From UBA2653 sp964572685 (GTDB taxonomy: Bacteria; Pseudomonadota; Gammaproteobacteria; Legionellales; Legionellaceae), in assembly GCA_964572685.1 (NCBI GenBank), contig CAZNFJ010000014.1, positions 1 through 43,413 of the forward strand: a stretch of 43,413 nt of DNA, given 5' to 3'. Made by a program: the position numbers and the translations under genes. Of the stretch, positions 1 to 8,923 are shown one piece after another. Under the pieces are notes generated by a model that saw only the letters and a program-made list of their open reading frames with translations, had not been told where the DNA came from and searched no databases. The first letter of the stretch is position 1, and each line of letters begins with the position of its first letter.

Positions 1-95
1 AAAAGAACATTTGAATCCAAAATTTTCTGGTGTTGTCAATGCGTAACTCCTAATACAGTCACCTCAATTTAATGTCAATAATTAGCGCATTAAGG

Positions 96-689
96 TTAAT
101 TTTTTTCTATTTTTTCGCCGATACATACGTTTCTATATCGTAAATACAAGTATAAAGTTGTCTTCGAAATTCCTAATTGTTCGGCAATCTTTTTAACTGG
201 AATACTACCATTTTTATATAGTGCTTCAGCGATAGCTGCTTTTTCTATTGCTGCTTGGCTCATACCTTTCGGTCGACCTCCTTTTCGCCCTCTGGCACGA
301 GCCGATTTTAAACCTGCCTGAGTGCGCTCACGAATTAATTCACGTTCAAATTCAGCAAGAGACGCAAAAATACCAAACATCATCCGCCCCTGCGAGGTCG
401 ACGTATCAATCGGATCATTTAAACTGATTAATCCAACTTCTTTCTCACTCAGCTTTGTTGTTAGATGAATTAAGTGTGCTAAGTTCCTTCCAAGCCGATC
501 CAGTTTCCAAATGACTAAAATGTCATCCTTCCGAATGTTCCGCATAATTTCTTCAAGTACGGGTCTTGCTGTTTTTGCACCACTGGCAACTTCCTCATGA
601 ATTTGATCACAACCGGCTTTTTTGAGTGCATCAACCTGCATGGATAAAAATTGATCTTTGGTTGAAACGCGTGCATACCCTATTTTCAT
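96..689 (-). CDS. tnpR: Tn3-type serine resolvase (TnpR)
   Basis: A 197-residue site-specific serine recombinase that would resolve transposition cointegrates. The N-terminal catalytic domain carries R7 and S9 in YARVST (S9 is the expected nucleophile) and the arginine cluster DRLGR at residues 64-68. A basic linker (about 125-140) leads to a C-terminal helix-turn-helix around IAEQLGISKTTLY. Length and domain order match intact family members, so the protein looks functional. It is divergent from the transposase gene at 838, as in Tn3 itself, with about 150 bp between them. It is probably the best preserved part of a broken transposon. An invertase role cannot be excluded, but the adjoining Tn3 transposase makes resolvase likelier. 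Confidence 0.93.
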   Translation of the reverse strand: MKIGYARVSTKDQFLSMQVDALKKAGCDQIHEEVASGAKTARPVLEEIMRNIRKDDILVIWKLDRLGRNLAHLIHLTTKLSEKEVGLISLNDPIDTSTSQGRMMFGIFASLAEFERELIRERTQAGLKSARARGRKGGRPKGMSQAAIEKAAIAEALYKNGSIPVKKIAEQLGISKTTLYLYLRYRNVCIGEKIEKN

Positions 690-837
690 ACAATTTCGTC
701 CATTTTACTAACCGAAAAAAGATATATTGAACCAAGAATTACTGAACCGCTTTATCTTACCAAAAATCGGCGTACAATGCGACCTTCGTTGACTGAAAAC
801 TCAGTCCATCCAAACCTCCGTATTTCTGAACCCCAAT
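690..837. other. candidate res site and divergent promoter region of the Tn3-type element
   Basis: The spacer between divergent tnpR and tnpA is where Tn3-family elements keep their resolution site and both promoters. A perfect 6-bp inverted repeat with a 4-nt loop (GACTGA/TCAGTC, 791-806) lies inside it. I could not define the three resolvase-binding subsites by eye, so the assignment rests mainly on position. Confidence 0.4.
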
Positions 838-2610
838 ATGACTCTAAAAAATCGGTTGCAGTTACTTTCCGAAGCAGAAATTGAAGAACTTTATGCTCGT
901 CCCGTTTTTAACGCCGCGGAACGGGAACTGTATTTTACAATGACTCAGCAAGAGATGGAGGCTCTGCGTCAATATTCAGCCACAAAAACGCAGGTCGCGT
1001 TTATCCTGCAACTGGGCTACTTTAAAGCCAGCCAGCAAATTTTTGCATTTACATTTGATGAAGTACGTGATGATGTGGCTTACATCTTGGCTAAATATTA
1101 CAAAACCGAGAAATCTGACTTTAAAATAACCAGACAAACCCTGAGCCAACAAAAGAGCGTTATTCTAAATTTATTTGGATATCAGGACTGGTCATCAGTA
1201 CAAGTACCCTTGGTTGAAGCGCACCTTTGTGAACTACTACGCTATTACCCAAAAGGGCATGATACGTTTCGGCAGTTGATGGTTTATTTGGAAAATAAAA
1301 AAATACTGCTGCCAACTTATCGCACCATGCAAGATCTATTTACACGAGCGTTTTCCACGGAAAAAGAACGACTTGAAAAATTAATACTCTTAATACCGCA
1401 CGAGCAACAGGAAAGGTTGTCGGATTTGATCAAACGAGAGGATGGGATCACAAAACTGAATGTTATTCGTGCCGATCAGAAAAATTTCAAGTATACGCCC
1501 ATCAAGGAAGAAGTAGCCAAAGCGGTAGAAATCGCGGAGTTATATATATTTGCAAAGGAATTTATACCGACGCTGCAATTGTCAAAAAATGCCATTCGTT
1601 ATTATGCTGATTTGGCAGAGCAATATGCTGCATCCAGATTGCGTCAGTTAAATCAACCGCAGCAATGGTTGCAATCCCTGTGTTTTGTTTACCACCGTTA
1701 TCAACAAATCATGGATAATTTAATCACAAGTTTTATGTTTCACGTCAGAGCCATATTGGCCGATGCTAAAAAATATGTGGCTAAAGCACTGGCCGAGTAC
1801 AATTCGGGTTTGGTCGTTGATATACCAAAATTAGCAAAATTTTTAAAATGGTTCCCCAATCGTAAATATGGCCTTAATCATGAAGAGCTAAATCGTGAGG
1901 CTTATAAAATTCTGCCGGAAAAGCAATTTCCTATTATTGCCGAGTACTTAGGCGGTCGTGTTTTTGATAAAAAAGCGGCCACGAGGGATTACTATTTGGA
2001 GATATTCCGGCAATTTTCCCTTTATCTACGGCCTGTATTGATACATGTTCCTTTCACCTATTTTAGAGATAATAGTGACATCATGGATTTTATCAAAATC
2101 TTGAAAAATCACTACGGTGTCCGTAAGAAAGGCCCTTCGTCGTTTAAATTACCCAAAGAAGTAGAAGACAGAATTTCAAAAACAGCTCTGCCTTATTTAA
2201 AAAAAGATGCTAATGATGAGCAGGTTGATCCACATTTGTTTGAGTTTTTTGTGTATCACAAGATGTATCGTCGCCTGGATAAGGGATTACTCTGTTGTAA
2301 TGACAGCGTGACGTACTGTGATATTGATCATGATTTGGTAAGTGAGGACGTTGTTAATAATGTAGAAAAAATTGCCAATGAATTTGGTTACAAGAAAATT
2401 CCAATCTATTGTGACCAACGATTAGATGACGTCCTGCAAGAGCTAGATCGTGCATGGACAAGGACAACCGGCAGAATTACTCGCGGTGAAAATTTGGCAT
2501 TCAAAATTAAAGAAACCAAATCAGACGAACAAGATTGGAGTTTAAGTTACGATGCTTCTGGAAAACTTGATGATAATTTTTTCAGAACCGTACCAGAGGG
2601 TGTTCACTGA
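838..2610 (+). pseudogene. tnpA: Tn3-family transposase, truncated before the catalytic domain
   Basis: The 590-residue reading frame matches the N-terminal two thirds of Tn3-family transposases of the DUF4158 type, which are normally near 970-1000 residues. The N-terminal DNA-binding part (AEREL-F then QVAFILQLGYF) and the central helical region are present. The frame ends at 2610, just after the NFFRTVPE stretch that I expect to precede the DDE domain, and no DDE domain follows on either strand. An IS256-type remnant begins about 110 bp downstream on the opposite strand, so the 3' half was probably lost when that element inserted or by later deletion. A +1 frame stays open from about 2585 to 2719, but I do not recognise its product. 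It cannot transpose autonomously. Confidence 0.85.
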
Positions 2611-2722
2611 ACTGTGTCACTATATCACAACCCAATCTTTAGTCGACCTTCAAAAAAGATATCAAGCTGTGAACTCACTAACGCCCAATTGGGTATGGGT
2701 TGACTCCATTTTTTCTTAATAT

Positions 2723-3602
2723 TCATATTGATTTAGTAAATTTTCTAACCTGTCTATGAAATCCCTCTATAGGATTGGTTGTATAGATTAAACGCCGAAT
2801 TTCTGGAGAATATTTGAAATAATGAGAAAGTTGTTCCCATTTGGCTTGCCAGGAACGCAAGACCGTGGGATATTTCTTTCCCCAATTATTATCAAGTTCT
2901 AATAGACGTTGCTCAGCCAACTCGAGGGTTTCAGCTTTATATACTGTTTTTAAATCAGCCATAAATGCTTTTTGGTCCTTGGACGCCACATATTTAATTG
3001 AATGGCGAATTTGATGCACTATACAAAGCTGGACTTCAGTTTTAGTAAAAGAAGCCTGTATGGCTTCCGGAAAGCCTTTCAAACCATCAACGCAGGCAAT
3101 GAGTATGTCTTCAACACCACGACTTTTTAACTTATTTTAGTGACAACACATCCATTCTCACGGGATTTAAAAAATATAGCATCCAAAAAAACCACGGTAT
3201 AAATGGATTCTAACGGCCTGTTTCGCCATTCAGCAATAGCAGGCATTAGTTTGTCAGTGATCCGGCTCAGCATGCCTTGAGAAATATCAGTACTATATAT
3301 TTCCATCAAATGATTTCGTATATCTTGGTAACTCATCTCAAGGCCAAAGAGGGCTAAAATTTTATCATCAAGGCTTTCATTTAAAATTGTCTGCCGTTTC
3401 TTCAGCGTCTCTGTCTCTTGGTGTTTCTAACTCAATAGGACCATGGGCTGTTTGCAGTATTTTAGAAGCTTTACCATGTGCCAAATGATGTTCCATTTCA
3501 CCATCTAATGAAAGCTCTATCAGCTGTTTAATTAATGGGATTAAAACACCTTGTTCTCCCATTAATGGTTGACCATTTTTTTAAATCTATTTTTTGTGTC
3601 AT
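2723..3602 (-). pseudogene. IS256-family transposase remnant (several frameshifts and deletions)
   Basis: Fragments in different frames line up with one IS256-type transposase. The original start is probably the ATG at 3602 (MTQKIDLKKW). A frameshift then leads to the segment at 3562 (GVLIPLIKQLIELSLDGEME). After TPRDRD the frame changes and a few residues are missing. A further segment at 3336-3127 contains VVFLDA, the first DDE aspartate region. About 40 residues are missing before RGVEDILIACVDGLKGFPEA, the second aspartate region, near 3105-3065. The C-terminal part ends after FHRQVRKFTKSI and lacks the usual last 40 or so residues. The element is dead. Its junction with the truncated Tn3 transposase suggests nested insertion followed by decay. 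Confidence 0.88.
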
Positions 3603-3831
3603 TTTCAAACTCAACTATTACAAATAATACTATCATATCTGATATCACCTCGTCGGTGTGGCAGGGTAATTTTTGAAGTGCTGTCAAGATTAAACCTTTC
3701 AGGCGCGCCAAAAGCGCAACCTTGACAGAACAACATTCAAGTAAATTCCAGTATTATCTTTATATTAAATTTATTGTAGAGTTATTTTTATACCCAATGT
3801 TCTTGTTTTGTCTTGTTTTCGTTTTCAGTTG
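3603..3831. other. Intergenic stretch between IS remnant and apyrase promoter
   Basis: I find no gene here. The stretch holds an 8-bp inverted repeat CTGTCAAG (3681-3688) and CTTGACAG (3721-3728), with the palindrome GGCGCGCC (3702-3709) in the 32-nt loop. It may be the outer end of the decayed insertion sequence or a protein-binding site. No terminator-like T run follows. Confidence 0.3.
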
Positions 3832-3860
3832 TTGATGACTTGGGTGATATTTGATAAAAT
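3832..3860 (+). promoter_or_regulatory. Candidate sigma-70 promoter of the apyrase pair
   Basis: TTGATG (3832-3837) and TAAAAT (3855-3860) are separated by 17 bp, which gives a transcript start near 3867 and a leader of about 22 nt to the ATG at 3889. The promoter lies downstream of an in-frame ATG at 3808, which argues against that earlier start. Confidence 0.5.
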
Positions 3861-3888
3861 ATGTGTATGTTTTTTAAGGAAGACTGGC

Positions 3889-5013
3889 ATGAAAAATATG
3901 TCACGGTGGCTTTTAACTGGATTTTTTTTTAGTTTTTCTCTTTTTATTCTCCCTGTTTTTGCTGATGAAAATTGGCAAGCTCTCTGTCAGACTTCAAAGT
4001 GTTATGCGGTCGTTGATGCAGGTAGTTCGGGTACTCGCTTTTACATTTATTCCCATGACTATCAAACGCTTTGGTCAAAAAAAATTACTCCAGGCTTGGC
4101 TCAAGTTTCACCTGATAAAGTTTCCAATTATTTACAACAATTGGTTCCTAATAATGCTTTACAAGCAATACCTACCTATATTTATGGAACCGCTGGTATG
4201 CGCTTAATTTCAGAGGATGAACAATTTCAACGTTATGCGGCCGTAAAGCAATGGTTTTCACAAAAATCAGGCTGGCTTATTCAAGATGTCCGCACCATTC
4301 TAGGTAAAGAAGAGGGGTTTTTTGCATGGTTGGCTGCCAATCAAAATGAAAACGTATACAAAGGCGTTTTAGAGATTGGCGGGGCTTCATATCAAGTTAA
4401 TATTCCTGTTTCTCAGGAAATCGCGATGCGTTTATCACCAGAAGACATTACTCGTTTTTCAAACAGAGGGCAAACGGTTTATGTTTGGTCTAAAAGCTAT
4501 TTAGGTTTAGGTATTAATGAGGTCGAGAAAAAAGTCGCTTTAGAGACAACCTGTTATAGTCAAAATTACCCTTTGAGCAATGGTTCATTGGCGCAGGGCG
4601 ATATCTCACAATGTATTCAAACATTAGAATCTCACCCTGAATTGACATTGCTTCAACAATTTACTGAAGCTCAATCGATTCTAAAAAATCAGCAAGCATT
4701 AAATTGGGTGACATTGGGGGCCATTAAATTTTCCATCTCAACACCACCTTATCGGTTTAATGAGCATAGCTTCAATTGGCGTTCGGTACGAGCAATTGCC
4801 GATACAGACTCTTGTCATGAAAACTGGGGAAGCTTGATTCAAAAATACACTGACCCATTTTTATATCGCCAATGCTTAGCAGCAAGTTATTTTTATGCCA
4901 GTATTGTTGATGGTTTAGGGGTTTCTGAAGATGCCACCATGACTTACCCTAATAACCAACAAAACATGGATTGGACGGTCGGAGCACTTTTATACCAACA
5001 AACTAAAGTATAG
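3889..5013 (+). CDS. Exported GDA1/CD39-family nucleoside phosphatase (apyrase-like)
   Basis: 374 residues. The enzyme family hydrolyses nucleoside tri- and diphosphates outside the cytoplasm. A signal peptide occupies residues 1-25 (hydrophobic core, then VFA/DE). Apyrase conserved regions are visible: ACR1 VVDAGSSGTRFYIY (41-54), ACR2 YGTAGMR (99-105), ACR3 ILGKEEGFFAWLAANQ (137-152, with the expected catalytic Glu) and ACR4 LEIGGASYQV (161-170). The ATG at 3889 is preferred because it has an AAGGAAG ribosome site and directly begins the signal peptide. An in-frame ATG at 3808 would place 27 extra residues before it. Six cysteines in the mature part suit disulfide bonds. It is followed after 8 bp by a paralogue, probably as one transcript. 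Legionella pneumophila ecto-NTPDases of this family are known virulence factors, so a role in host purine-nucleotide breakdown is plausible but inferred. Confidence 0.92.
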   Translation: MKNMSRWLLTGFFFSFSLFILPVFADENWQALCQTSKCYAVVDAGSSGTRFYIYSHDYQTLWSKKITPGLAQVSPDKVSNYLQQLVPNNALQAIPTYIYGTAGMRLISEDEQFQRYAAVKQWFSQKSGWLIQDVRTILGKEEGFFAWLAANQNENVYKGVLEIGGASYQVNIPVSQEIAMRLSPEDITRFSNRGQTVYVWSKSYLGLGINEVEKKVALETTCYSQNYPLSNGSLAQGDISQCIQTLESHPELTLLQQFTEAQSILKNQQALNWVTLGAIKFSISTPPYRFNEHSFNWRSVRAIADTDSCHENWGSLIQKYTDPFLYRQCLAASYFYASIVDGLGVSEDATMTYPNNQQNMDWTVGALLYQQTKV

Positions 5014-5021
5014 GACGTACT

Positions 5022-6098
5022 TTGAAGAAAACTTTATTTTTAGTAATGGCGAGCTTTATTCAAGGCGCTTTTGCTCATCATCCAGGATTTAATCAATGTC
5101 ATTATCAAAGCTGTGATGTGGTTGTTGATATTGGTTATACTGGGATTCGTGTGCATGTGTATGCGTATAATGCTAAGACATTTCGTAAAGATAAAATAAT
5201 CCAGCAGATTTATGAAAAAAAAATTCATCAGCAACTGAATAAAATTCCAGTATCCTCAATTCATGCGGTACTAGATTCTTTATTCGTTGATTTTCCAAAA
5301 CAAGTTTTAAATACCTATGTTTATGCCACTGAAGGTTATCGTTCTCTATCTATTCGACAGGAAATTAATTATTCTCAGGCCACGCGAACATGGTTTAGAC
5401 AGCAAAAATATCTGAATTTGATTGAAATTCGAAAAATATCTGGACATGAGGAAGCCTGTTATGCCTGGATTTCAAATGATTATTCTTTAACTCATCCGAA
5501 CTATCAAACAGGTATTATTGAAATTGGCGGTGGATCAGCGCAAGTGGCTGTTAATGTGGATACAGCCAGAGATAAGTCTCATGTGATGCAATTTCTGAGT
5601 TTTAATCACGAACTTGTTCAAGTTTGGACGGCTTCTTTGCATGACTATGGTCGTGAGAAAATGTCTTCTCGGGTAAGTTGTCATGCGCCCATGAATATTC
5701 AAAACTGCATTGGTCGATTGGTTAAAGCATCGGATTCTTTAGAGTCTCAAGTACTTCATCATATTCAAGAATTTTTGGCTACATTATCGCCAGGTGTAAA
5801 GTGGTATGGTTTAGGTTTATTGAAACACTTAGGATCGTCTCCTTATTTGAAGGCTAAAGAACAATCTTCTTATCAGATCTCGTATTTGCGAGGTACTGAG
5901 GAGGAAAACGCTTGTAACTCAGCACTCCAAATACATGATGAGTATGCTCAGAAAGCTTGTTTCAATATGGCTTATGCTTATACTTTAACACATGAGTTAT
6001 TTAGATTAGATGCAGCCACCCAGATTCATTATTCCCCTGCCAATGAGGGCCAAGGTTGGCCCCAAGGTATTTTAATTTGGCGATTGCTGAAAGACTAA
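5022..6098 (+). CDS. Second, divergent GDA1/CD39-family exported protein
   Basis: 358 residues starting at TTG 5022, with AGGA six bases upstream and a signal peptide directly after it (cleavage near AFA/HH, residue 18). It is a paralogue of the preceding gene with altered conserved regions. ACR1 reads VVDIGYTGIR (34-43), where the phosphate-binding SSGT becomes YTGI. ACR2 is YATEGYR (101-107) instead of GTAGMR. ACR3 GHEEACYAW (141-149) and ACR4 IIEIGGGSAQV (165-175) are better kept, including the acidic residue expected to be catalytic. It may have changed substrate range or lost catalysis and act as a binding protein. Its stop codon abuts the stop codon of the convergent transporter gene, with no terminator between. 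Confidence 0.85.
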   Translation: MKKTLFLVMASFIQGAFAHHPGFNQCHYQSCDVVVDIGYTGIRVHVYAYNAKTFRKDKIIQQIYEKKIHQQLNKIPVSSIHAVLDSLFVDFPKQVLNTYVYATEGYRSLSIRQEINYSQATRTWFRQQKYLNLIEIRKISGHEEACYAWISNDYSLTHPNYQTGIIEIGGGSAQVAVNVDTARDKSHVMQFLSFNHELVQVWTASLHDYGREKMSSRVSCHAPMNIQNCIGRLVKASDSLESQVLHHIQEFLATLSPGVKWYGLGLLKHLGSSPYLKAKEQSSYQISYLRGTEEENACNSALQIHDEYAQKACFNMAYAYTLTHELFRLDAATQIHYSPANEGQGWPQGILIWRLLKD

Positions 6099-7355
6099 TT
6101 ATGCAACTTCCTCACTGATCTGTTCTTCTTGGTTCTTAATAAATTGTAAACCAATAATACCTGCGCCAATCGCTAATAATAACCATGCTATTCCTTCAAA
6201 ATGATATTGATGAAATAGATGATTTGCGGTTTCGATTCCAATGGATTGCACTAACATGGTAAACAGTGAAATAAGGGCTGCTGTGGCACCTTTGGGAACA
6301 GATGATAGACCAAATAACTGTCGGTAAAAAGGCGAGCTTGCGGTTGCATAACCAAAGAAATAAACAACAAAGCATGGAATGAAAGCATAATAAGTAGGAC
6401 CAAAATGATGAACCATGAAAATACTTGAGATCAAAGCGATTGCTACGATGTATGTTCCTTTTTTCATTAATTGTTGTAAATTGAATTTTTCTACCCATTT
6501 TTGTAATAGGGTATTGGCAAATATAAAGGCTGAAAACATGGGAATTTGCCATAAGCTGTATTCGTAAAGACTGTGACTATTTTCCTGAGTAATGATCATT
6601 ACAGGACTTAAAGCAATCCAAATCATGCAAGGTATACCCATTAATCCGTAGGTGAATAAGGTTTTCATGAAATTTTGGTGGCTTAATAAAATAGCATAGT
6701 TATGCATGATTTTTTTAAAATTCAAGGGCTGAGAGGCAATCAGTTTACCTTCCACTGTTGTTTGACCAATCGGTTCTGGCATGAATCTCCAGAGTCCCCA
6801 TAAGGCTACTACTGTGCAAACAACAATTAATTCAAAAATTTCACGCCAAGAGGCATGCAGCACTATCCAGGAGCCAGCGAGTGGACCTAATAACGGGGAG
6901 ACAATGGAGATGCTTGACATCAAGGCGGTCATCTTAACTGCATCGGTATCATTGAAAATTTCTTGTAAGGTTGCATAGCCGATGGTTCCAATAAAACAGA
7001 TGCCCATCCCTTGAAAAATACGTTCCATGAGGAACTGATGCATATTATGAGCAATAGCGAGTGAAAAAGTACTTATTAAAAATAAAACAACCCCACTCAG
7101 CATGACTTTACGACGTCCATAAGTATCTGATAATGGTCCAATGATAAATTGTAAACAAGCACCGCCAATCATAAAACAAGTAACGGCGCTAGCAATATTA
7201 GATGGATTTGCATGAAATTCATCAATAACTTGATACATACCCGGTAGTATCATGTCATTGGAAATATAGGTGAGAAATTCATAAATTACTAAAAATAAAG
7301 CAAACAAGACACCTTGTCGCCGGGATATTTTGATTAAGGGTTTAACATGTCGCAT
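6099..7355 (-). CDS. MFS multidrug efflux transporter, MdfA-like
   Basis: 418 residues with about 12 hydrophobic segments. The first helix reads YEFLTYISNDMILPGM, which resembles the MdfA signature of an acidic residue in TM1 followed by NDM..PGM. The MFS motif A appears as GPLSDTYGRRKVM (about 78-90). The protein would sit in the inner membrane and export cationic or neutral drugs by proton antiport; the substrate cannot be read from sequence. It lies about 75 bp downstream of the metalloprotease gene on the same strand and may share its transcript. The Bcr/CflA subfamily is the main alternative. Confidence 0.85.
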   Translation of the reverse strand: MRHVKPLIKISRRQGVLFALFLVIYEFLTYISNDMILPGMYQVIDEFHANPSNIASAVTCFMIGGACLQFIIGPLSDTYGRRKVMLSGVVLFLISTFSLAIAHNMHQFLMERIFQGMGICFIGTIGYATLQEIFNDTDAVKMTALMSSISIVSPLLGPLAGSWIVLHASWREIFELIVVCTVVALWGLWRFMPEPIGQTTVEGKLIASQPLNFKKIMHNYAILLSHQNFMKTLFTYGLMGIPCMIWIALSPVMIITQENSHSLYEYSLWQIPMFSAFIFANTLLQKWVEKFNLQQLMKKGTYIVAIALISSIFMVHHFGPTYYAFIPCFVVYFFGYATASSPFYRQLFGLSSVPKGATAALISLFTMLVQSIGIETANHLFHQYHFEGIAWLLLAIGAGIIGLQFIKNQEEQISEEVA

Positions 7356-7429
7356 GAAAAAAATCCAAATAAATCGTAGAAAATTATAACAAATTGGAAG
7401 GTTACTATAATCTTGTGGTGAATTGCAAG

Positions 7430-8797
7430 TTATTCTTTGATTTCTTCAATTTTTGCGCTGATTCTTAAATCGATATAAGAATTGGGTTTGGCGAATTTTT
7501 TTGCTGTATTGAGTTGTGCCATGGCTTCCCGGGTTTCTCCTTGAAGTAGATGACAATTTGCTTCCGTAAAATAAGCTTGTGCGAGCAAGTGTTGTTGAGC
7601 TTGAGCGCGAGCAAGTTTAAAACAGATATTAGCATCATTTTTGAATTTACGATGAGCCTTGATGAGCATGGAGAGATTCTTTTTAGGATCATTGGACTCC
7701 AAATAATCGCTGTATTGATCGACAATGGCGGTATTATTCGGAGAGATATCATAAAATTTCTGATAGATGTGCTGAGCTTCTTCTTTTTTGCCCACGGCTT
7801 CATAGGATTGAGCGAGGGCAAGATTCATAAAAGGATCTTGCTGGAAAGAGGAATTCACATAAGGCTCCAGGATGGCGATGGTTTTTTTATCATCATGCTT
7901 GTCCTGATAGTTTAAGGCCTCTCCATATTGGCAGGCATAAAGAGGGGCGTTTAGTGGACATTGTTTGCGGTAGTACTCAAAAAGTGTTTGGGTATCATGT
8001 GCGACTTCGTGGCGAACCAGTTCCTTAAAAAGATAGTATTGGGGTGATGAACTCGTGTGGTGTTGAATTTTAAGTTGTGCGATACGGTTATCGGCTTCTG
8101 CGATACGATCTTCATCTAAGGGGTGAGTTCTTAGAATAGCCGGAACATTCGCAGTATAATAATATCTGGAATTCATTTGCATTTTTTTAAAGAAACTGGG
8201 CATGCCTTCGGGGTTAAATTGTGCACGGGTGAGAATATCAATCCCTATACTATCGGCTTCTTTTTCATTGGAGCGAATGAAATTGATGGTGTCTTTTTCA
8301 AAACTATCCATGGCGCCAAGCATTGCTCCTGTTCCTAATGTGGGGTTGATGACGCCTAAGGCAATTGCTGCAAGCATGCCGGCTAGTTTAGGAATTTGCA
8401 TTTGTTTTTGATGTTCTATCATGCGATACAAGTGATGCAAGCGTACGTGAGCCATTTCATGCGCCATGACCGCGGCTAATTCACTTTCGTTTTGAGACGC
8501 AAGAATCAACTCGGTATTGACGCCAATATAGCCACCGGGACCTGCAAAAGCGTTGATTTCTTTAGATTTAACAATAAAAAAATAAGGTTTAGGCATATCG
8601 CCATGCCGAGCCAATCGTGCGGCTATCTTATTGATATAACGTTCAGCAAGCGGTGTTCTTAATACTTGAGGTGACTGATTGATTTCTTTTTTAAATTTGA
8701 TCTCTAGCTCATCCAGTTCTTTGTTGGAATAGGCCGAGAATCCAAAACAAGTGGAGTGCAGTAATAACAAAAGACTAAAAACTCGTAGGAATCTCAT
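7430..8797 (-). CDS. bepA: M48 metalloprotease with TPR tail, BepA-like
   Basis: About 455 residues from ATG 8797, with a possible TTG start three codons earlier at 8806. A signal peptide of about 20 residues (MRFLRVFSLLLLLHS) sends it to the periplasm. The zinc site HEMAH is near residues 113-117 and the third ligand is in NEKEAD near residue 180, as in M48 peptidases. The C-terminal half from about residue 250 consists of TPR-like helical hairpins. This architecture matches BepA (YfgC), the chaperone/protease for outer-membrane protein and LptD assembly. Length agrees with the family. Other M48/TPR proteins of the LoiP or YcaL type lack the long TPR tail. Confidence 0.87.
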   Translation of the reverse strand: MRFLRVFSLLLLLHSTCFGFSAYSNKELDELEIKFKKEINQSPQVLRTPLAERYINKIAARLARHGDMPKPYFFIVKSKEINAFAGPGGYIGVNTELILASQNESELAAVMAHEMAHVRLHHLYRMIEHQKQMQIPKLAGMLAAIALGVINPTLGTGAMLGAMDSFEKDTINFIRSNEKEADSIGIDILTRAQFNPEGMPSFFKKMQMNSRYYYTANVPAILRTHPLDEDRIAEADNRIAQLKIQHHTSSSPQYYLFKELVRHEVAHDTQTLFEYYRKQCPLNAPLYACQYGEALNYQDKHDDKKTIAILEPYVNSSFQQDPFMNLALAQSYEAVGKKEEAQHIYQKFYDISPNNTAIVDQYSDYLESNDPKKNLSMLIKAHRKFKNDANICFKLARAQAQQHLLAQAYFTEANCHLLQGETREAMAQLNTAKKFAKPNSYIDLRISAKIEEIKE

Positions 8798-8923
8798 GAA
8801 AATCAATCACGCTTGGTTTGGAACATTTCAATTATGACATAAATGACAAAAAAATTGAATCATTTGTTTTGAAAATGATATCTTGATTACTGAGTAGTAC
8901 ATTTGTCGGCATCCTCGCCTGTT

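Noticed and set aside
8202..8411. Frames antisense to the M48 protease, such as 7465-7821, 7550-7915 and 8202-8411
   Set aside because: They are shadows of a gene with clear HEMAH motif and signal peptide; no ribosome site or family resemblance.
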